In this document: piece by piece, positions 1 to 5,165 of the stretch
Position numbering within the stretch: position 1 is the first letter of the stretch
Layout: each line of letters starts with the position of its first letter
Position numbers and translations under genes: made by a program
The notes under the pieces: model-generated
Databases searched by the model: none
What the model was told of the DNA's origin: nothing
Seen by the model: the letters and a program-made list of their open reading frames with translations, nothing else
Source of the DNA: Clostridiales bacterium
GTDB taxonomy: Bacteria > Bacillota > Clostridia > Christensenellales > Aristaeellaceae
Length of the DNA: 6,110 nucleotides
Assembly: GCA_012512355.1 (NCBI GenBank)
Contig: JAAZEI010000105.1
Span: 1 to 6,110 of the forward strand
Direction of reading: 5' to 3'

Positions 1-200
1 CACTGGTGCAGGAAGCAGTGAAGGCAGCAGAACTCAGGCTTGGCAGCAGCGGCCGTGTGCTGCTGAGGAAATCGGGCACCGAGCCGGTGCTGCGTGTGAT
101 GGCAGAAGCTGAGGACGCGGGGCAATGCGAGGCAGCGGTTGACAGCATCATTGAAGCCATTGGATTGAGCCGCCATATGGAGGAGGAAAAATCGGCATGA
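1..200 (+). CDS. glmM: Phosphoglucosamine mutase GlmM, C-terminal end (5' partial)
   Basis: GlmM interconverts glucosamine-6-phosphate and glucosamine-1-phosphate in the cytoplasm, on the way to UDP-GlcNAc for peptidoglycan. Only the last 65 or so residues are present; the frame is open to the left edge (first full codon at 3), so the GTG at 6 is internal. The diagnostic piece is [15 protein letters not shown] (bases about 64-110), the phosphate-binding loop of domain 4 of the alpha-D-phosphohexomutase superfamily. The lysine after the arginine and the VLRVMAEA continuation are typical of GlmM rather than of phosphomannomutases. The stop TGA at 198-200 overlaps the next start as ATGA, which suggests translational coupling with the downstream beta-helix protein. 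Seen: motif and overlap. Known: family function. Inferred: GlmM instead of another phosphohexomutase, with high likelihood. Confidence 0.9.
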   Translation, partial: LVQEAVKAAELRLGSSGRVLLRKSGTEPVLRVMAEAEDAGQCEAAVDSIIEAIGLSRHMEEEKSA

Positions 201-856
201 TAGAGATCAATCAGCTCTATTCTCTGGATAAAACAATAGCAGCCCTATTATTCTACGCAAAGACTTATCCCTGGGAAGTGCTGGGGGAGCTTTCGAATTA
301 TATTGTCAGCCTGGGACCGCAGCTTGACCCTTCCTTGTTTGAACAGAGGGGAGAGGATATCTGGGTGGCCAGAGATGCCGTGATAGCTCCCACGGCATAT
401 TTGTCGGGCCCGCTGATAATCGACATGGGGGCGGAGGTACGCCATTGCGCTTTCATCCGCGGCAGTGTAATCGTGGGGAAGGGGGCTGTCGTGGGAAACT
501 CTACAGAGCTTAAAAATTCCCTGCTTTTTGATCTGGTTCAGGTTCCCCACTACAATTATGTGGGCGATTCGGTGCTGGGTTATAAGGCTCACTTTGGGGC
601 AGGTGTTATCACATCCAATGTCAAAGGAGACAAAAGCCTCGTGGTGGTCAAGGCAGAAGGCCAGCTTTTTCCCACCGGCCGTAAAAAAGTGGGCGCCATG
701 GCGGGGGATTATGCCGAAGTAGGCTGCAATAGCGTGCTGAATCCGGGTACCATTATTGGCAGGCATGGCCGCATCTATCCGCTGTGCAGCGTGCGAGGGT
801 TTGTGCCTGAAAACCACTTGTTAAAAAGCGACGGGACCTGCACTGTTTGTCTTTAA
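197..856 (+). CDS. Left-handed beta-helix acyltransferase, GlmU C-domain-like
   Basis: This 219-residue protein looks like the acetyltransferase half of GlmU standing alone. Residues 1-55 are a helical N-terminal part. From about 56 to 205 runs a hexapeptide-repeat region with typical turns ([43 protein letters not shown]), which folds as a left-handed beta-helix. PHYNYVGDS (117-125) aligns with GHLSYLGDA of E. coli GlmU, placing H118 at the catalytic base His363. [13 protein letters not shown] (133-145) aligns with IGAGTITCNYDG, so N141 matches Asn386 and V142 replaces the tyrosine. There is no nucleotidyltransferase domain. The start overlaps the glmM stop and has GGAGGAGG at 179-186, ten bases before ATG. 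Context suggests acetylation of glucosamine-1-phosphate or a related sugar phosphate. Such proteins are often labelled UDP-GlcNAc pyrophosphorylase, which this one cannot be by itself. Substrate is inferred. Confidence 0.85.
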   Translation: MIEINQLYSLDKTIAALLFYAKTYPWEVLGELSNYIVSLGPQLDPSLFEQRGEDIWVARDAVIAPTAYLSGPLIIDMGAEVRHCAFIRGSVIVGKGAVVGNSTELKNSLLFDLVQVPHYNYVGDSVLGYKAHFGAGVITSNVKGDKSLVVVKAEGQLFPTGRKKVGAMAGDYAEVGCNSVLNPGTIIGRHGRIYPLCSVRGFVPENHLLKSDGTCTVCL

Positions 857-867
857 AAAATTGATTC

Positions 868-1125
868 ATGCTAACAAAGACGCTATGGTCTGTTTGCTTT
901 AACTTCTTTGAGAACCTGAAGACGTATTTTATGGGAAGGGAAACTGAGGAATACTTCCATCTGGAATCAAGTGGATTTAGTCATGCCAATGTATGCATGA
1001 ATGCTATGATGCAATGGCTGTTTTCTGGCTTTGGATTGTATCATCCAGTCGGCGCTGGTCTTGACTATCTCTTTGACTTCGACAAAATGATCAATCATGG
1101 AAGGAAACCAAATGACAACCATTGA
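868..1125 (+). CDS. Hypothetical protein, 85 codons, doubtful or remnant
   Basis: I do not recognise this frame. It encodes a small, aromatic-rich, probably soluble product, with the block ESSGFSHANVCMNAMMQWLF and then SGFGLYHPVGAGLDYLF in the second half. That order of small, aromatic and charged residues looks like real protein and not a chance frame. The start is unclear: ATG at 868 lies only 11 bases after the previous stop and has no Shine-Dalgarno. ATG at 931 (Met22) is also not well served. The frame ends inside the next gene, overlapping its preferred start at 1112 by 14 bases, as often seen in coupled genes. The lack of an initiation signal suggests either the 3' remnant of a longer gene or a poorly expressed small gene. 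No function is proposed. Confidence 0.35.
   Translation: MLTKTLWSVCFNFFENLKTYFMGRETEEYFHLESSGFSHANVCMNAMMQWLFSGFGLYHPVGAGLDYLFDFDKMINHGRKPNDNH
1099..1105 (+). promoter_or_regulatory. Ribosome binding site that decides the start of the membrane protein
   Basis: GGAAGGA lies 6 bases before the ATG at 1112. The in-frame ATG at 1097 overlaps this site and has no Shine-Dalgarno of its own, so 1112 is preferred. Confidence 0.6.
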
Positions 1126-1675
1126 GCTGATTGATGTATTGCAAACGCTGGCGAAATTAAATTACCATGGCGCGCCATTCTTGTTTTGTTATGGCATCAC
1201 ATGGGGTATCTGCGGTTTTTTGTGGGATAAGCAGCCTGATAAGGTGGCTGCTTATGCTACTTTATTTCAAGGTTTGGTGGCTTTGCCTTTTGCGCTGGGA
1301 ATCTCATATTTGATCGGGTCTTTTTCCCAAAGACCAGGAGGGGAGATCATCACTCGTCTCTCCGTGCTGATCGCCATGAGCCAGCTGCTGGTACTGCCGA
1401 TATTGATTGTGTTTCATATTAAAAAACAATATACAATGATACCGTTTATTTTTAGTATTGTGTCTTCTATTCATTTTATTGCATATACTTGGCTTTATCA
1501 GACATTCTTTTATATTTTAATGTCATGTGCTATTTCCATTGGGGCTGCGGTAATTTATTACATCACACTCCAGGAGAATAGGAGCCACCCTGACGCAAGC
1601 TCTGCTTCAAAAGTTTGTTTTCTGACAAGTGCTGCGATGTTAATCACAGCTATGGGGTTGCTTGTGATTCATTAA
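1112..1675 (+). CDS. DUF7010-like integral membrane protein
   Basis: A 187-residue polytopic inner-membrane protein of unknown function. Hydrophobic segments are visible at about residues 21-38, 45-69, 84-103, 108-127, 131-152 and 168-186, giving six likely helices with short loops; a polar loop (ENRSHPDASSASK, 155-167) precedes the last. The pattern GAPFLFCYGITWGICGF near the N-terminus, LIAMSQLLVLPILIVF in the middle and HFIAYTWLYQ at 121-130 recalls the small membrane proteins grouped as DUF7010, which are common in Firmicutes. This assignment is from memory of the family pattern and not from a search. An alternative start at 1097 would add MEGNQ. The gene is AT-rich compared with its neighbours, most clearly in 1441-1500, which fits either membrane-protein codon bias or later acquisition. 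No neighbour suggests a role. Confidence 0.75.
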   Translation: MTTIELIDVLQTLAKLNYHGAPFLFCYGITWGICGFLWDKQPDKVAAYATLFQGLVALPFALGISYLIGSFSQRPGGEIITRLSVLIAMSQLLVLPILIVFHIKKQYTMIPFIFSIVSSIHFIAYTWLYQTFFYILMSCAISIGAAVIYYITLQENRSHPDASSASKVCFLTSAAMLITAMGLLVIH

Positions 1676-1919
1676 GCATAAGCGCTGAGATATGATGAAG
1701 AGTCAAAAAAATCGAACAGGAGCTATGAATAGATTTTGTGCGAAAATAAAATGTCTGCAAATGAAGTCTTCCCTATCTGTCTTTTGCATCATCAATCTGA
1801 GAGGCAAATTTAACTCTGTTACAATCTGTCACAGAGGCAATGATCTTGTTAAACCAGATGGTGGGATGATTTAATCAGCCAGCGGGGAACGATGAGCACT
1901 CTGATTGACTAAATTGCGT

Positions 1920-1925
1920 TATAAT
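1920..1925 (+). promoter_or_regulatory. Candidate -10 element for the nitroreductase gene
   Basis: A perfect TATAAT lies 29 bases before the GTG start, which leaves room for a start site near 1932 and a short leader carrying the Shine-Dalgarno. The -35 side is poor: TTGACT at 1905-1910 is only 9 bases upstream, too close, and the hexamer at the usual 17-base distance (CACTCT, 1897-1902) is a weak match. It may depend on an activator, or may be a chance match. Confidence 0.4.
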
Positions 1926-1938
1926 AACAAAAACACTC

Positions 1939-1946
1939 AAGGAGGG
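1939..1946 (+). promoter_or_regulatory. Ribosome binding site fixing a GTG start
   Basis: AAGGAGGG, close to a full complement of the 16S 3' end, lies 8 to 9 bases before the GTG at 1955. The only nearby ATG (1959) is out of frame, so GTG is the start. Confidence 0.8.
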
Positions 1947-1954
1947 CTTATACT

Positions 1955-2785
1955 GTGGATGAACAAGCCACCAATGAAAAAATCCTGTCCGGTCGCAATT
2001 TTATGCGCGCACGCTGGAGCGATGAGGAAATCATATCTGATCAGATGAAGCAGCTGCCCCAGCCGCCGCTGGTCAAAGCGCCTATGGGCGGGGAGAGGAT
2101 GAGCTTGCCGAGAGATTTCAAAAGGCTCCCCTTTACGCAGGACATCCTGCAGGTGCTGACAGCGCGAAAAAGCAGCCGGGTTTACACGCATGAGCCTGTT
2201 GCCCTTCTGGCATTTTCCTTCCTCCTCTGGGCGCAGCAGGGCATCAAAAGCGTGCGGGGGAAGAGTTATGCCACCCTGCGCACTGTCGCCTGCGGCGGCG
2301 CGCGCCACGAATTTGAACTGTATATCGCTGTGATGAATGTGGAAGGTTTGAAGCCCGGGCTGTATCACTACCTCCCCATGACGCATGAGCTGGAACTGCT
2401 GGGTGAGGCTGAGGCAGCACAGCTTGGGGCCATGGCGGGCAGTGCCCTGGCTGATCAGCCCTGGTGCGCCAGAGGGGCAGCTGTGTTTTTCTACAGTGTG
2501 GTGCCCTACCGCGCGGAGTGGCGCTACAGCAGCAATGCCCACCGTGTGGCACTGATTGATGCAGGGCACATCACACAGAACCTTTATGTCGCCTGCAGCG
2601 CTCTGAACAAGGTGGGGACCTGTGCCATTGCAGCTCTTGATGGCGAAGCCTGTGACGCGATGTTTGGTCTGGACGGGCAGGAGGAGTTTATTTTCTACGC
2701 CGCCGCGCTGGGCAGCATTTCTCCCAATGATCAGGAAAAAGAAGACCTGTTCTACGCCTTTTTAAAGGACGAAGAAGAGGATTAA
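1955..2785 (+). CDS. SagB/ThcOx-type FMN nitroreductase, stand-alone
   Basis: A 276-residue cytoplasmic flavoprotein of the nitroreductase superfamily, SagB/ThcOx branch. Family landmarks appear in order: RKSSRVY (71-77), the FMN phosphate-binding arginine-serine motif; LLWAQQGI (90-97); RTVACGGARHEFELYIAV (109-126), the form of the R-T-x-P-S-G-G-A motif, here with Ala-Cys in place of Pro-Ser; GLKPGLYHY (131-139); WRYSSNAHRVALIDAGH (189-205), the classic RY-x-x-x-x-HR-x-x-x-x-DAGH block; NLYVACSALNKVG (209-221); and LDGQEEFIFYAAALG (239-253). An acidic tail (KDEEED) ends the protein. Members oxidise azoline rings in peptide natural products, or act as general NAD(P)H-dependent reductases. No cyclodehydratase, precursor peptide or transporter is near, so a RiPP role is not supported; a stand-alone reductase of unknown substrate is more likely. 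The GTG start is set by a strong ribosome binding site. The KSI-like gene follows 65 bases later on the same strand and may share its transcript. Confidence 0.88.
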   Translation: MDEQATNEKILSGRNFMRARWSDEEIISDQMKQLPQPPLVKAPMGGERMSLPRDFKRLPFTQDILQVLTARKSSRVYTHEPVALLAFSFLLWAQQGIKSVRGKSYATLRTVACGGARHEFELYIAVMNVEGLKPGLYHYLPMTHELELLGEAEAAQLGAMAGSALADQPWCARGAAVFFYSVVPYRAEWRYSSNAHRVALIDAGHITQNLYVACSALNKVGTCAIAALDGEACDAMFGLDGQEEFIFYAAALGSISPNDQEKEDLFYAFLKDEEED

Positions 2786-2850
2786 CAGGCGCAGCGGCGA
2801 ATTGATACCATTTATTGATAAAGCTTTTGAGCATACCAAGAAAGGATAGA

Positions 2851-3234
2851 ATGATGCTGACAGAAAAAATAATGAAACACGCTATGCAGCAGTATATAAA
2901 TGGGTTTAATTCAAAAGATTCTAAATTATTAACCTCTCTCTTTTCAGATACTGCCACGATTGAGGACCCTGTTGGCGGGGAAAACATTGTAAAAGGGAAA
3001 GAGGCCATCACCATGTTTTATGGGCGAGCAGTCGAGATGGTCGACAGGCTTGAATTGGCAGCCCCCATTCGCGGCTCATATGGCAATTACGCCGCGATGG
3101 CTTTTAATATTTTCATGACTTCAGGGGGGAAGAATATCCAAATTGGTGTCATCGATGTGATGACCTTTGATGACACCGGCAAAATTACTGAGATGAAGGC
3201 CTACCATGGCCCTGGGGATATGATAGAAGGTTGA
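2851..3234 (+). CDS. Ketosteroid isomerase-like protein (SnoaL/NTF2 fold)
   Basis: A 127-residue cytoplasmic protein of the cone-shaped NTF2/SnoaL fold that closely matches delta5-3-ketosteroid isomerase (125-131 residues). Counting from ATG 2851, Y15 (in QQYINGFNSKD), D39 (in TIEDPVGGE) and D102 (in GVIDVMTFDD) fall where KSI has its oxyanion-hole Tyr14, catalytic base Asp38 and Asp99. The Tyr-Asp spacing (24) equals that of the Comamonas enzyme, and the second gap is 63 against 61. DPVGGE, GKEAITMFYGRAVEM and GKITEMKAYHGP are also KSI-like. Seen: all three residues. Inferred: an allylic isomerase of a ketone; a steroid substrate is not shown. Start: AAAGGA (2841-2846) serves ATG 2851 or, with better spacing, ATG 2854; an upstream TTG frame to 2815 has no support. 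The gene lies 65 bases after the nitroreductase and converges on arsC with only 14 bases between stops. Confidence 0.85.
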   Translation: MMLTEKIMKHAMQQYINGFNSKDSKLLTSLFSDTATIEDPVGGENIVKGKEAITMFYGRAVEMVDRLELAAPIRGSYGNYAAMAFNIFMTSGGKNIQIGVIDVMTFDDTGKITEMKAYHGPGDMIEG

Positions 3235-3248
3235 CCGATATCACCAGG

Positions 3249-3662
3249 CTAAGGAGTATCCCCAATCAATGACAGTGATTGATTTAATTCTGTTAATCGT
3301 TCTTGTATTTCAGCTATCACTTTGATGAAAAACGCATCACTTTTTCCGCTCGGGTCATCCAGTGCCCAGTCATCCCGATATGTGCAGGGTAAATAAGGGC
3401 ATTCAACATCACAGCCCATGGTGATGACAGCATCAAGGGCAGGAAGTTTACCCAACAGTTTGGGGCTTTGGGATTCTTCCATATCAATATGATAAATTTG
3501 CTTCATGAGCCTGACCGCGTCTTGATTGATGCGGTCTTTTATTTCCGTGCCGGCTGAATAGCTAGCAAAGGTATCAGCAAAAAAGTGTTTTCCCAGCGCC
3601 TCGGCTATTTGACTTCGGCAGGAATTGTGAACACATATAAAGGCTACTTTGGGTTTTTTCAT
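3249..3662 (-). CDS. arsC: Arsenate reductase ArsC, thioredoxin-coupled type
   Basis: Reduces arsenate to arsenite in the cytoplasm, using the low-molecular-weight phosphatase fold and a relay of cysteines renewed by thioredoxin. The 137 residues begin with the P-loop CVHNSCRSQIAEAL: Cys10 is the nucleophile, with Arg16 and Ser17. SAGTE (36-40) and NQDAV (46-50) are family landmarks. The redox cysteines are in MGCDVECPYLPC (82-93): Cys84, Cys88 and Cys93, instead of the Cys82/Cys89 spacing of S. aureus ArsC; this pattern is common in clostridial ArsC. LDDPSGK (101-107) carries the general-acid aspartate. A weak AGAAAGAG precedes the ATG (CAT at 3660-3662). The gene lies 41 bases downstream of the acr3 stop on the same strand, so the two very probably form one operon with acr3 first. 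It converges with the KSI-like gene, with no clear terminator between. A protein tyrosine phosphatase is the less likely alternative. Confidence 0.93.
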   Translation of the reverse strand: MKKPKVAFICVHNSCRSQIAEALGKHFFADTFASYSAGTEIKDRINQDAVRLMKQIYHIDMEESQSPKLLGKLPALDAVITMGCDVECPYLPCTYRDDWALDDPSGKSDAFFIKVIAEIQERLTELNQSLSLIGDTP

Positions 3663-3703
3663 GAACTTACTCTTTCTAAGAAGTCATAGCCTGCGGACAG
3701 CTC

Positions 3704-4778
3704 TCAGTGCGGTTGTTTTTGATCTTGTCTGTCCTCTTCATCAAACCAACCCTTTGTGCTGTTGGCGATCTTCACCAGGGTGAGCATCACCGGCACTTCG
3801 ACCAACACCCCCACGATGGTGGCCAGGGCGACGGGGCTGCGGGCGCCAAAGAGGGAGATGGCCACCGCCACAGAGAGCTCAAAGAAGTTGGAGGCCCCGA
3901 TCATTCCTGCCGGCGCCGCGATGTCGTGTGTTAATTTGAGGGCTTTGGCGGCGAAATAGGCGATAAAGAAAATCAGGAAGGTCTGGATGGTGAGCGGGAC
4001 GGCGATGAGCAGGATGTGCAGGGGGTTTTCTAGGATGACCTTTCCCTGGAAAGAGAAAATAATGACCAGCGTGAGCAGCAGGCCCGCGACGGTGATGTGG
4101 TTCCACTTGGGCAAAAACACATCCCTGAAATAGGCTTCCCCCTTGCGCCTGATGATTTGGGTTCTGGTTATAATGCCGCCCGTCAGCGGAATCACCACAA
4201 AGAGGACCACGGACAGAATCAGCGTATCCCAGGGAATTTGAACACCCCCCAACCCCCAGCAGAAAGACCACAATGGGGGTAAAGGCGACCAGGATGATGA
4301 GGTCGTTGGTGGCAACCTGCACCACGGTGTAGGCAGGGCTGCCCCGTGTGAGGTGGCTCCACACGAACACCATGGCGGTGCAGGGGGCCGCGCCAAGCAG
4401 GATGGCGCCTGCCAGATAGCTTTTGGCGAGATCCGCCGAAATCAAGCTTTTGAACACGACAAAGAAGAAAAACCAGGCGATGCCAAACATCGTGAAAGGC
4501 TTGATGAGCCAGTTGGTTATCCAGGTAACATACAGCCCTTTGGGGTTCTTGCCAACATCTTTGATGCTTTGAAAATCCACCTTCAGCATCATGGGGTAGA
4601 TCATCAGCCAAATCAGGATGGCGATGGGGATGGATACTTTGGCATACTCAAAACGCCCCAGGAAGGCCGGAATGCCGGGCAGGTACTGACCAATGAGGAT
4701 GCCCGCTGCCATGCACAGGAGCACCCACAGGGTCAGGTACTGTTCAAAAAAGCCAATGCCGCTTTGTTTATTTTTCAT
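3704..4778 (-). pseudogene. acr3: Arsenite efflux permease Acr3, split by a one-base frameshift
   Basis: Acr3 is a ten-helix inner-membrane transporter of the BART superfamily that expels arsenite by proton exchange. Reading from ATG 4778 gives FFEQYLTLWVLLCMAAGILIG, MIYPMMLKVDFQSIKDVGKNPK and GAILLGAAPCTAMVFVWSHL, with the arsenite-binding cysteine at 133. After LLGVGG (178) the frame is lost. Removing one G from either run near 4245-4257 restores VQIPWDTLILSVVLFVVIPL and the rest, including SNFFELSVAVAISLFG and GVLVEVPVML with its conserved Glu327. The repaired protein has 357 residues, a normal family length, and no other defect is visible. As read, translation would stop after about 300 residues with a scrambled tail, losing the last helices. 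GAGG (4786-4789) serves the start. It is the first gene of the acr3-arsC pair. The intact remainder makes a sequencing error, a very recent mutation or a slippage site all possible. Confidence 0.88.
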
Positions 4779-4789
4779 GATGCAGCCTC

Positions 4790-4818
4790 TGTATAGTTTT
4801 GCCGGAGAAAAAGGTCAA
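4790..4818 (-). promoter_or_regulatory. Possible promoter toward acr3 (minus strand)
   Basis: On the minus strand TTGACC (4818-4813) and TATACA (4795-4790) are separated by exactly 17 bases. The difficulty is position: the -10 ends 11 bases before the acr3 ATG and touches the GAGG Shine-Dalgarno, so the transcript would be almost leaderless. It could be real with a very short leader, or fortuitous. Confidence 0.3.
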
Positions 4819-4828
4819 TATGCTTGTC

Positions 4829-4845
4829 CTGTGATTGCTTCACAG
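4829..4845. promoter_or_regulatory. Inverted repeat, candidate operator upstream of acr3
   Basis: CTGTGA-TTGCT-TCACAG is a perfect 6-base inverted repeat with a 5-base spacer, 10 bases upstream of the possible acr3 -35. It resembles a CRP/FNR-type site (TGTGA-N6-TCACA) but the spacer is one base short. It may be an operator for an ArsR or Crp-type protein encoded elsewhere. The shortness of the arms leaves room for chance. Confidence 0.4.
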
Positions 4846-4944
4846 TTGCTGTAGAAGGTTTGCTGTTAGGAGTTTTCGAGTGCCTGAAGGGTCTATTGCT
4901 ATCCTATCCATCGATTTGGAAGTAAAACCAGGACAACGCATTAT

Positions 4945-4973
4945 TTGACTTTTCCACTCAACTATTTTATCAT
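4945..4973 (+). promoter_or_regulatory. Sigma-A-type promoter toward katA
   Basis: TTGACT (4945-4950) and TATCAT (4968-4973) each match the consensus at five of six positions and are 17 bases apart, the ideal spacing. Transcription would begin near 4980, leaving an untranslated leader of about 185 bases before katA. The next downstream gene on this strand is katA. Confidence 0.55.
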
Positions 4974-5016
4974 TTTAATCAGAGGATCGGTTTCATGGGA
5001 AGCTTAGCATGTTTAC

Positions 5017-5028
5017 TATACGGGTATA
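5017..5028. promoter_or_regulatory. Short palindrome in the katA leader
   Basis: TATAC-GG-GTATA is a perfect 5-base inverted repeat with a 2-base centre, lying about 40 bases downstream of the predicted katA transcription start. That location would suit a repressor acting as a roadblock. It is short and AT-rich, so the call is tentative, and it does not match the PerR consensus. Confidence 0.3.
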
Positions 5029-5165
5029 TTCACATGAGATAAAGATATCGCAGCCTCAAAAACAATTCACTGACAGACAGCACGGACAAAAAATACTCAC
5101 CAGCCACGACAGCTTCAATGATCACCACGACTTTGCAACTTAATACTTAGCAGGAGAAGTTTACT

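Larger units (their letters stand above)
1676..1954 (+). other. Intergenic stretch without a convincing gene
   Basis: This 279-base AT-rich stretch separates the membrane protein from the nitroreductase. A 60-codon frame (1692-1874) has no Shine-Dalgarno and an unlikely composition, so I do not call it. I see no strong hairpin with a T-run that would end transcription of the membrane protein gene. The stretch holds short direct repeats (AGAGGCAA at 1800 and 1833; TCTGTTACA/TCTGTCACA at 1815 and 1825) and, at its right end, a -10 element and a ribosome binding site for the nitroreductase gene. Confidence 0.6.
4779..5165. other. Divergent intergenic region between acr3 and katA
   Basis: These 387 bases hold no convincing gene on either strand; no arsR-like coding is present. 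They contain a good sigma-A-type promoter toward katA, a weaker promoter-like pair toward acr3, two perfect inverted repeats (4829-4845, 5017-5028), and a CA-rich leader (about 5060-5135) in which CCACGAC occurs twice, 21 bases apart (5104, 5125). No PerR box of the TTATAAT-N-ATTATAA form is visible. Confidence 0.7.

Noticed and set aside
248..817. 189-codon open frame on the minus strand
   Set aside because: Lies fully antisense to the beta-helix acyltransferase, has no recognisable domain, and is explained by the codon bias of the real gene.
1692..1874. 60-codon open frame on the plus strand
   Set aside because: No Shine-Dalgarno, basic and cysteine-scattered composition, no recognisable motif; an AGGAG at 1718-1722 is only 2 bases from the ATG at 1725.
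1905..1925. TTGACT plus TATAAT as a complete promoter before the nitroreductase
   Set aside because: The spacer is 9 bases, too short for sigma-A; only the -10 element is kept as a candidate.
1937..2569. 210-codon open frame on the minus strand
   Set aside because: Antisense shadow of the nitroreductase, whose conserved motifs are on the plus strand; the product is rich in His, Pro and Gln with no family pattern.
1955..3234. RiPP (streptolysin S-like) biosynthetic cluster
   Set aside because: Only the SagB-type enzyme is present; no precursor peptide, SagC/SagD or transporter is found in the window.
3264..3284. Hairpin AATCAAT-N7-ATTGATT near the convergent ends of the KSI-like gene and arsC
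   Set aside because: The stem is AT-only but for one pair, has no T-run, and lies inside the arsC coding region, so it is not a convincing terminator.
4353..4796. 147-codon open frame on the plus strand
   Set aside because: Antisense shadow of acr3; hydrophilic, low-complexity product with no motif.
5011..5027. Sigma-B-like promoter (GTTTAC and GGGTAT) before catalase
   Set aside because: The two elements are only 5 bases apart against the 12-15 needed, and no suitable -35 lies at the right distance.
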